Below are positions 6,638 to 11,783 of a stretch of 11,783 nt of DNA, piece after piece. Position 1 is the first letter of the stretch. Every line of letters begins with the position of its first letter. The translations under genes were made by a program, and so were the position numbers. This stretch comes from a bacterium. Lineage in GTDB: Bacteria > Bacillota > Clostridia > Oscillospirales > Acutalibacteraceae. Where the stretch lies: contig JAHLBL010000035.1 of assembly GCA_020625635.1 (NCBI GenBank), forward strand, positions 1 to 11,783. The letters run 5' to 3'. The notes below the pieces were generated by a model. The model did no database searches. It was not told the DNA's origin and was given only the letters and a program-made list of their open reading frames with translations.

Positions 6638-7068
6638 TAAATCAGATCCTTTAAAGCTTCTATCGCGAGTCTGTAGCTAAATTTTCCGAATCCCGCAATC
6701 TGTCCTTTGCATACGGGAGCGATTACGGAAGTGTGGCGAAACTCTTCCCTTGCGTGAATATTAGACATATGAACCTCAACAAAAGGTACATTGATACACG
6801 CGATCGCGTCGCGGAGAGCATAGCTGTAATGAGTAAGCGCGCCCGCGTTAATAATAACTCCGTCATAATTATTATATGCGCTGTGGATCTTATCAATCAG
6901 GTCGCCTTCATGATTCGACTGATAAACCTCAGCCGAAAAGCCGCTTTCATCAGCCCATTTCTCAATCTGAGCCTTTATGCTGTCGGCGTTCTCGGTACCG
7001 TAAACGCCTTTTTCACGAACTCCGACCATATTGAGATTCGGACCAAGCAACACAAGAATATTTTTCAT
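6637..7068 (-). CDS. aroQ: Type II 3-dehydroquinate dehydratase
   Basis: Catalyses the third step of the shikimate pathway, dehydrating 3-dehydroquinate to 3-dehydroshikimate on the way to chorismate and aromatic amino acids. The 143-residue size is typical of the small dodecameric type II enzyme. Key residues are in place: LGPNLN at 8-13, Arg18, catalytic Tyr23 (VYG), Asn74 and His80 in NAGALTHYS, catalytic His100 in VEVHMSN, and Arg111 in EEFRHTS. MVGVREKG replaces the more common LLGxREP, a small variation outside the catalytic set. The start has AAGGAG 6 bases upstream. That site directly follows the U-rich tract of the rpsU terminator, leaving no room for a separate promoter. Expression probably depends on terminator read-through or on a promoter that I cannot recognise inside rpsU. 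Confidence 0.96.
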   Translation of the reverse strand: MKNILVLLGPNLNMVGVREKGVYGTENADSIKAQIEKWADESGFSAEVYQSNHEGDLIDKIHSAYNNYDGVIINAGALTHYSYALRDAIACINVPFVEVHMSNIHAREEFRHTSVIAPVCKGQIAGFGKFSYRLAIEALKDLI

Positions 7069-7080
7069 AACATACTCCTT

Positions 7081-7115
7081 AAAAGAAAATAAGCGGACAG
7101 ATACACTGTCCGCTT
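7081..7115 (-). terminator. Intrinsic terminator after rpsU
   Basis: AAGCGGACAG (7115-7106) and CTGTCCGCTT (7100-7091) form a perfect 10-bp stem with a TGTAT loop, followed by ATTTTCTTTT. It begins 5 bases after the rpsU stop. The aroQ ribosome-binding site AAGGAG (7080-7075) starts at the last base of the tract, so read-through RNA leaves this site unpaired. That differs from the yunB case. Confidence 0.9.
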
Positions 7116-7120
7116 AAGAT

Positions 7121-7297
7121 TTACCTGTACTTGCGCTTGCGAGCTGCTTCGGACTTTTTCTTGCGCTTTACAGACGGCTTCTCGTAAGCCTCTCTCTTGC
7201 GCACCTCAGCGATTACGCCTGCTCTGGCACACTGCTTCTTGAACCTTCTTAATGCACTCTCAAGAGATTCATTTTCCTTGAGTCTTATCTCTGACAT
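7121..7297 (-). CDS. rpsU: 30S ribosomal protein S21
   Basis: A 58-residue, strongly basic small-subunit protein near the mRNA exit and the anti-Shine-Dalgarno end of 16S rRNA. The translation starts MSEIRLKENESLESALRRF and continues with KKQCARAGVIAEVRKRE. It ends in a Lys/Arg-rich stretch (VKRKKKSEAARKRKYR), which is exactly the S21 family pattern. The start ATG at 7297 has GGGAGGG about 6 bases upstream. It has its own consensus promoter and its own terminator, so it forms a single-gene unit between leuS and aroQ. High codon regularity and the strong signals fit a heavily expressed gene. Confidence 0.97.
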   Translation of the reverse strand: MSEIRLKENESLESALRRFKKQCARAGVIAEVRKREAYEKPSVKRKKKSEAARKRKYR

Positions 7298-7303
7298 TTA
7301 TAT

Positions 7304-7342
7304 CCCTCCCATCTTGTATATGGGTTAATTGCAAACATTGCA
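7304..7342 (-). promoter_or_regulatory. Structured rpsU leader: two small hairpins, one touching the ribosome-binding site
   Basis: The predicted transcript begins near 7342. TGCAA/TTGCA (7342-7338 with 7334-7330) can form a 5-bp hairpin at the very 5' end. CCCAT/ATGGG (7324-7320 with 7312-7308) can form a second one whose 3' arm overlaps the GGGAGGG Shine-Dalgarno. The second could lower initiation. Both stems are short, so control by S21 or by anything else is inference. Confidence 0.35.
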
Positions 7343-7348
7343 TCTATT

Positions 7349-7377
7349 ATTATACATAAATGAACATAAATTGTCAA
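7349..7377 (-). promoter_or_regulatory. Consensus sigma-A promoter of rpsU
   Basis: A perfect -35 TTGACA (7377-7372), a 17-base spacer and a perfect -10 TATAAT (7354-7349). This is the strongest promoter in the window and gives a leader of about 45 bases to the S21 start. Confidence 0.92.
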
Positions 7378-7420
7378 TACATATCAAAAAAATAGTAAAT
7401 AAATACAAAATATATTTTGT

Positions 7421-9835
7421 TTATGGTTTTACGACAATGTTTACAATACGTCCTTTAACATAGATTTCTTTTACTATATTCATTCCGTCGATTGCTTTAG
7501 CCACATTTTCATCAGCTTTAGCCTGAGCGAGAACAGCGTCCTGCTCAGCATCGGCGGCGACGTTTATCTTTGCCTTAATACGCCCGTTGACCTGTACGGC
7601 GATTTCGATCGTTTCTTCAACGCACTTGCTCTCGTCATACTCGGGCCAGCTCTGCTCTGCTACGATGCCGTCGCCGAGCTTGCATACGTCCCAGATTTCT
7701 TCTGTAACGTGAGGCGCGAACGGATTAAGGAGAATTGAGAATATCGCGAGTTCCTTTTTGGAAACGGAACCGAATGATGTTACGTCGTTGATCAGTGACA
7801 TCAATGCCGCGATAGCTGTATTGAACTTAATATTTTCAATATCCTCCCCTACTTTCTTTATCGCCTTGTTAAAGGCGCTCTCGAGTTCGGGACGGATCGT
7901 GTTATCGTCAACGATAATAGTCTGGAGATTCCAGAATCTTTCGATGAATCTGCGGCAGCCGCGGATACTGGAAGGGCTCCATGGAGCTGCTTTCTCGAAA
8001 TCACCGATAAACATTTCGTACAGACGCATTGTATCGGCGCCGTACTCATTTACGATATCATCGGGATTAACGACGTTGCCGCGTGATTTTGACATTTTCT
8101 CGCCGTTCTCTCCGAGGATCATTCCGTGGCTTGTACGCTTTGCGTACGGCTCGGGAGTAGGAACAACTCCGAGATCAAAGAGAAACTTGTGCCAGAAACG
8201 GCTGTAAAGCAGATGGAGTGTAGTGTGCTCCATACCGCCGTTGTACCAGTCGACGGGTGACCAGTACTCGAGCGCCTCCTTTGAAGCAAGCGCTTCATTG
8301 TTATGAGGATCCATGTATCTGAGGAAATACCACGAGGAACCCGCCCACTGCGGCATTGTATCTGTCTCTCTTACAGCTTTTCCGCCGCAGCACGGACAAG
8401 TGGTATTGATCCAGTCGGTCATCTTAGCGAGAGGTGACTCACCTGTATCAGTAGGCTCATAGGAATCAACCATCGGCAGCTTGAGAGGAAGCTCGCTCTC
8501 ATCGATCGGAACGAAACCGCATTTTTCACAGTGAACGATAGGGATTGGCTCACCCCAGTAACGCTGACGTGAGAATACCCAGTCACGGAGCTTGTAATTG
8601 ACCTTAGCTCTTCCTATACCCTTTTTCTCGAGCCATTCGATCATCTTAGCTTTAGCATCTTCAACGGAAAGGTCGTTGAGGAAGCCCGAGTTTGTAAGAA
8701 TACCTGTAGCGCAGTCGGTAAAGGCTTCCGCCTGAACATCCTTGCCGCCCTTAACGACTTCGATAATGGGAAGGTCAAATTTCTTGGCGAATTCCCAGTC
8801 TCTTGTGTCGTGAGCAGGTACAGCCATAATCGCGCCCGTACCGTATGAAACGAGGACGTAATCTGAAACGAAAATCGGAATCTGAGTATTATTTACAGGG
8901 TTAACAGCTTCAACGCCTTTAAGTCTGATACCTGTTTTGTCCTTGGCGACTTCTGTTCTTTCAAAATCGGACTTCTTAGAAGCCTCAAGCTGATATGCTC
9001 TGACTTCGTCGATATTCTCAAGCTTATCAGCCCATTTTTCAATGAGAGGATGCTCGGGAGAAATAACCATATATGTAGCACCGAAGAGCGTATCACATCT
9101 TGTGGTGTAAACAGTGAGCTTGTCGCCTGTTGTGGCTGTAAAGTCAACCTCCGCGCCGGTAGAACGGCCAATCCAGTTGATCTGCTGAGCTTTAACTCTG
9201 GCGGGATAATTAACGAGGTCGAGGTCGTTTATAAGTCTGTCGGCGTATGCAGTGATTTTGAGCATCCACTGAGATTTATCCTTGCGGATAACCTCGCTGC
9301 CGCAGCGCTCGCAAACGCCGTTGACAACTTCTTCGTTAGCGAGTACGCATTTACATGACGTACACCAGTTGACGTTCATTTTCTTTTTGTAAGCTAAGCC
9401 GTGTTTGAACAGCTGCAGGAATATCCACTGTGTCCATTTATAATAATCGGGATCGGTTGTGTTGATTTCACGGCTCCAGTCAAAAGAGATTCCGAGAGAC
9501 TGGATCTGCTTTTTGAACCTCGCTATGTTCTGTTTTGTTACAACCTCGGGATGGATATGATTCTTAATGGCGTAGTTCTCGGTAGGAAGTCCGAAAGCGT
9601 CCCAACCGATAGGATAAAGTACGTTATAGCCCTGTAAGCGTCTTTTGCGCGCTACAGTGTCAAGCGCCGTATACGGACGCGGATGACCTACGTGAAGTCC
9701 CTGTCCCGAAGGATAAGGGAACTCGATAAGCGCGTAGAACTTTTCCTTCTCGGAATCGTTGCTTGCGTGGAAAACGCCTTTTTCTTCCCAAACTTTCTGC
9801 CATTTTGCTTCAACATTCTTATGATTATACTTCAA
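7421..9835 (-). CDS. leuS: Leucyl-tRNA synthetase
   Basis: Class I aminoacyl-tRNA synthetase that activates leucine and charges tRNA-Leu; 804 residues is a normal bacterial length. The HIGH motif is HVGH at 48-51 and KMSKS is at 580-584 (GEKMSKSRGN). A zinc-type knuckle has Cys158/161 (CTSC) and Cys175/178 (CERC). The CP1 editing domain (about 225-415) includes TTRCDTLFGA and VPAHDTRDWEFA, whose Asp346 matches the conserved editing aspartate. CEKC and CPCC around 436-483 form a second Cys cluster. The anticodon-binding domain contains NPFAPHVTEEIW. Translation starts at TTG, 8 bases after GGGAGG; the family N-terminus (KYNHK...W) begins right there and no ATG is near. It lies 19 bases after rsfS, with no space for a T-box leader. 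Confidence 0.98.
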   Translation of the reverse strand: MKYNHKNVEAKWQKVWEEKGVFHASNDSEKEKFYALIEFPYPSGQGLHVGHPRPYTALDTVARKRRLQGYNVLYPIGWDAFGLPTENYAIKNHIHPEVVTKQNIARFKKQIQSLGISFDWSREINTTDPDYYKWTQWIFLQLFKHGLAYKKKMNVNWCTSCKCVLANEEVVNGVCERCGSEVIRKDKSQWMLKITAYADRLINDLDLVNYPARVKAQQINWIGRSTGAEVDFTATTGDKLTVYTTRCDTLFGATYMVISPEHPLIEKWADKLENIDEVRAYQLEASKKSDFERTEVAKDKTGIRLKGVEAVNPVNNTQIPIFVSDYVLVSYGTGAIMAVPAHDTRDWEFAKKFDLPIIEVVKGGKDVQAEAFTDCATGILTNSGFLNDLSVEDAKAKMIEWLEKKGIGRAKVNYKLRDWVFSRQRYWGEPIPIVHCEKCGFVPIDESELPLKLPMVDSYEPTDTGESPLAKMTDWINTTCPCCGGKAVRETDTMPQWAGSSWYFLRYMDPHNNEALASKEALEYWSPVDWYNGGMEHTTLHLLYSRFWHKFLFDLGVVPTPEPYAKRTSHGMILGENGEKMSKSRGNVVNPDDIVNEYGADTMRLYEMFIGDFEKAAPWSPSSIRGCRRFIERFWNLQTIIVDDNTIRPELESAFNKAIKKVGEDIENIKFNTAIAALMSLINDVTSFGSVSKKELAIFSILLNPFAPHVTEEIWDVCKLGDGIVAEQSWPEYDESKCVEETIEIAVQVNGRIKAKINVAADAEQDAVLAQAKADENVAKAIDGMNIVKEIYVKGRIVNIVVKP

Positions 9836-9854
9836 CTTAATAGCCTCCCAAGGA

Positions 9855-10208
9855 TTAATCTATAATACCCGTTAAGTCAATTTCTTCGCCGTCCTGCCAG
9901 AGACGTTCAAGATCATAGAACTTTCTGGCTTCGTCGTTAAAGACATTGACAATAATATCTGTGTAATCAAGCAGTATCCAGCTGTCGGAACGGTGACCTT
10001 CTATGTGGTCAGCCTCAATGCCGAGTTCGGAAAGCTGATACTCAACCTCATCCGCGAGTGCCTTGACCTGAGTGCTGCTTCTGCCCGTAGCGATAACCAT
10101 ATAATCCGCAAGCACGGTTACATCGGCAATCTTGATTATTCTGATATCCTGAGCGAGTTTATCGCTCAAAGCCTGTGCTGTTTTTACAGCTTGTTCATAA
10201 GTTGTCAT
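9855..10208 (-). CDS. rsfS: Ribosome silencing factor RsfS (Iojap family)
   Basis: RsfS binds protein L14 on the free 50S subunit and blocks subunit joining, which lowers translation in starvation or stationary phase. At 117 residues it is full length. The conserved core is DYMVIATGRSSTQVKALAD at about 35-53, then HIEG, SDSWILLDY (about 74-82) and the C-terminal FYDLERLW. The ATG overlaps the yqeK stop by one base (TAATG), with AAAGGG about 10 bases upstream inside yqeK, so the two are coupled. The yqeK-rsfS pair is widespread in Firmicutes, and here leuS follows directly. Confidence 0.97.
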   Translation of the reverse strand: MTTYEQAVKTAQALSDKLAQDIRIIKIADVTVLADYMVIATGRSSTQVKALADEVEYQLSELGIEADHIEGHRSDSWILLDYTDIIVNVFNDEARKFYDLERLWQDGEEIDLTGIID

Positions 10209-10789
10209 TAAAGCAACCCTTTCTTTTCTAATATCGTCAATATATCGTTATAACAAAGTATCGCGTTGTTATGTATAGGCAGCTTTCTTTTTACCAAATC
10301 CGAAATGGTAAACTGCAATCCGAAAAGCATAGCGTCCTCGATATTGTTGAACGCTTTTTCGCGCATTATTTCAACGCCGCTGTAGCTGCGTTCGTCGCTG
10401 ATGAAATCCGCTGTAAAAATTATTTTCTCGAGAAGAGACATTCCGGCTCTGCCCGTTGTATGGTATTTTACAGCGTTAAAAATATCCTCATCGTCAATTC
10501 CTAGAACATCGCGCACATAGCAGGCTCCCGCGAGAGCGTGCCACAGCTTTGACGAGCTTTTTTCGGTAGCGTCAAGTATTATACCACCACTGAGGATAAT
10601 TTGCAACATTTCTTCCTTGGGAATTTCCTTGCAGCAATCATGAAGAATGCCCGCAATCTCAGCCTTTTCAACATCAGCTCCATATTTTTCGGCAAGCTGA
10701 ACTGCTGATTTTGCTACATTGACACTGTGAATATAGCGTCTCTCTCCCATTCGGTCTTTAATTAAAGCCAGATACTCGTTTTTGTTCAT
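10208..10789 (-). CDS. yqeK: HD-domain Ap4A hydrolase YqeK
   Basis: A 193-residue HD-superfamily phosphohydrolase. Characterised YqeK proteins split diadenosine tetraphosphate symmetrically into two ADP, removing an alarmone made as a side product by aminoacyl-tRNA synthetases. The metal-binding set is visible: His21 (YIHS), His50-Asp51 in GILHDCCKE, His84 (LWHALAG), His110 (KYHTTG) and Asp128 (TADFIS). The start has AAGGTG about 9 bases upstream. It lies 31 bases after yhbY and overlaps rsfS by one base. Sitting with leuS in one operon places an Ap4A remover with an Ap4A-producing enzyme class, a functional link that is inference. The nadD gene often found beside yqeK is absent here. Confidence 0.94.
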   Translation of the reverse strand: MNKNEYLALIKDRMGERRYIHSVNVAKSAVQLAEKYGADVEKAEIAGILHDCCKEIPKEEMLQIILSGGIILDATEKSSSKLWHALAGACYVRDVLGIDDEDIFNAVKYHTTGRAGMSLLEKIIFTADFISDERSYSGVEIMREKAFNNIEDAMLFGLQFTISDLVKRKLPIHNNAILCYNDILTILEKKGLL

Positions 10790-10820
10790 AATGATACACC
10801 TTAGCTTTACGGAAAAATTT

Positions 10821-11120
10821 TTATTTTGTTTTGGGCAGCTTTATAACAGGTTCATCGGGATTAGGACGGTAAAGCACAAATTTTGAGCCTATAACCTGAA
10901 CTACATCCGAATTAGTTTTTTCGGCAATCAGATCCGCAGCTTCTCTTGACGAAAGCGGACTTGTTTCAAGACATTTGCCCTTTATCAGCTCACGAGCGAC
11001 AAGAGCGTCGTCAGCCTGCTTGATAATCTGATCGCTCATTCCGCCTTTGCCTACATGAACGATTGTATCTATCGAATTCGCCATACCTCTGAGGTAAGCG
11101 CGCTGTTTACTGTTTAACAT
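10821..11120 (-). CDS. yhbY: Ribosome assembly RNA-binding protein YhbY
   Basis: A 99-residue single CRS1-YhbY domain that binds pre-50S particles. The N-terminal LNSKQRAYLRGMAN, the GKGG loop at 24-27 (a KH-like GxxG RNA-binding turn) and the C-terminal VIGSKFVLYRP are the family's defining elements. A short Lys-rich end follows (KLPKTK). Its ATG lies 14 bases inside the end of rdgB in another frame, with GGAGG 6 bases before it, so translation is probably coupled to rdgB. It belongs to the run of translation genes that ends in leuS. Confidence 0.96.
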   Translation of the reverse strand: MLNSKQRAYLRGMANSIDTIVHVGKGGMSDQIIKQADDALVARELIKGKCLETSPLSSREAADLIAEKTNSDVVQVIGSKFVLYRPNPDEPVIKLPKTK

Positions 11121-11715
11121 TATTGTCCTCCAGATATTTAATCAACTTATCTCTGAATGAACGGAGAGCGATTCCGCGGTGACTTACTTTGTCCTTCTCC
11201 TCAGCGGAAACCAGTCCGAAGGATACTCCGTCATACAGGAATATCGGATCATATCCAAATCCGCCGTTGCCTATACTTTCCCTTGCTATTTCACCGAAGC
11301 ATTTTCCCTCCGTCTGAATAACATCGCCGTCAGGAAAGACGCATGTTATCGCGCAGGTGTAATGAGCTCCCCTGTTTTCTTTTTCAACATCCTTTAGCTT
11401 TTCAAGAATCAGGTTGTTTTTATCAACATCCGTAGCCTCTTCTCCCGCGAATCGTGCGGAAAAAATACCGGGAGCTCCGTCAAGAGCGTCTACACATATA
11501 CCGGAGTCGTCGGCTATCGCGGGAAGCCCCGTCTTTTTACACGCGGCTTCTGCTTTTATGAAGGAGTTCTCCATAAAGGTACTGCCGTTTTCCTCGACAT
11601 CATCAAGGCTGACGCCTTCCTGCTTTGCCGTAACGGCTGTGATTCCGAGCGGCAGAAGGATCCTCTCCATCTCAACAAGCTTTTTGGGATTATTTGTAGC
11701 GATAATGAACTTCAT
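11107..11715 (-). CDS. rdgB: XTP/dITP diphosphatase, RdgB/HAM1 family
   Basis: Hydrolyses dITP, XTP and ITP to monophosphates, keeping deaminated purines out of DNA and RNA. The 202-residue length is typical. The substrate-binding TNNPKK is at 7-12, the acidic catalytic DDSG at 69-72 (Asp70 the likely general base), then ALDGAPGIFSARFAG, FGYDPIF at 153-159 and SHRG at 178-181. The start ATG at 11715 comes 2 bases after the stop of the preceding frame, with GGAG overlapping that stop, so it sits inside an operon. It overlaps yhbY by 14 bases. Confidence 0.97.
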   Translation of the reverse strand: MKFIIATNNPKKLVEMERILLPLGITAVTAKQEGVSLDDVEENGSTFMENSFIKAEAACKKTGLPAIADDSGICVDALDGAPGIFSARFAGEEATDVDKNNLILEKLKDVEKENRGAHYTCAITCVFPDGDVIQTEGKCFGEIARESIGNGGFGYDPIFLYDGVSFGLVSAEEKDKVSHRGIALRSFRDKLIKYLEDNNVKQ

Positions 11716-11717
11716 AT

Positions 11718-11783
11718 TTACTCCTGACTGAAATCGAAAAGCGCTTTTGAGAACTGGTCTGGATCAAACGTCTGAAGATCATC
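11718..11783 (-). CDS. C-terminal 21 residues of an unidentified upstream gene (cut by window edge)
   Basis: A frame open from the window edge ends with TAA at 11720-11718, giving a tail that reads DDLQTFDPDQFSKALFDFSQ plus Glu. The stop overlaps nothing, but it sits directly against the GGAG of rdgB, as expected for a coupled gene pair. A second frame is also open through this short stretch and would end about 25 bases inside rdgB. I prefer the first for its spacing. The fragment is too short for me to name the protein. Confidence 0.5.
   Translation of the reverse strand, partial: DDLQTFDPDQFSKALFDFSQE

Noticed and set aside
5732..7092. Three plus-strand open frames of 90-119 codons
   Set aside because: They mirror the aminopeptidase and aroQ genes, whose active-site residues are all intact on the minus strand.
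7405..7420. Perfect 16-base palindrome ACAAAATATATTTTGT just after leuS, with a T7 run further downstream
   Set aside because: The stem is almost all A-T and the T-run is about 13 bases away, so it is not a convincing terminator. An operator is possible but nothing supports it.
7758..8207. 149-codon plus-strand open frame
   Set aside because: Entirely antisense to the C-terminal half of leuS with no family motif.
11414..11731. 105-codon plus-strand open frame
   Set aside because: Antisense to rdgB, which is complete and has all family motifs.
1..11783. Novel defence, mobile or biosynthetic system
   Set aside because: All complete genes belong to known core families or a known uncharacterised clostridial family. 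There are no repeats, integrase, transposase or atypical composition.

Overview
This is an ordinary core-genome stretch from a low-to-medium-GC, probably spore-forming Firmicute of the class Clostridia. An Oscillospirales/Ruminococcaceae-type organism is my best guess, from gene order and protein style; it is not proven. Every gene I can support lies on the minus strand, so transcription runs from high to low coordinates. I see no mobile element, CRISPR array, tRNA, rRNA or foreign-looking island, and no undescribed defence or biosynthetic system. The points worth a second look are mostly regulatory: terminators fused to ribosome-binding sites, unusual TTG starts and Cys-rich protein tails.

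Layout in transcription order. (1) 11783-7421 is one tightly packed operon. It holds the tail of an unidentified gene, then rdgB (nucleotide-pool cleaning), yhbY (ribosome assembly), yqeK (Ap4A hydrolase), rsfS (ribosome silencing) and leuS (leucyl-tRNA synthetase), with overlaps or short gaps throughout. (2) 7377-7091 is a self-contained rpsU unit (ribosomal protein S21). It has a consensus sigma-A promoter and an intrinsic terminator; the 58-residue gene is easily missed because it is short. (3) 7068-5552 carries aroQ and an M24 aminopeptidase-P-like gene, joined by a 1-nt overlap. They have no promoter of their own that I can see. (4) 5548-4373 is an efp unit with its own promoter, followed by a coupled zinc-ribbon protein of the 'CD1247 N-terminal domain' type and then a strong terminator. 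(5) 4372-3731 is the sporulation gene yunB, whose Shine-Dalgarno sequence lies inside that terminator hairpin. (6) 3685-1 is miaB with its own promoter, then a YlbF/YmcA (RicA-like) gene and mutS, which runs off the window before its ATPase domain.

Together the genes serve translation (leuS, rsfS, yhbY, rpsU, efp, miaB), nucleotide and genome quality control (rdgB, yqeK, mutS), chorismate synthesis (aroQ), peptide turnover and sporulation (yunB, with the RicA-like regulator linked to it in Bacillus). The aroQ-pepP-efp and miaB-ymcA-(cotE)-mutS orders match Bacillus subtilis. No gene-free stretch exceeds about 125 bases.
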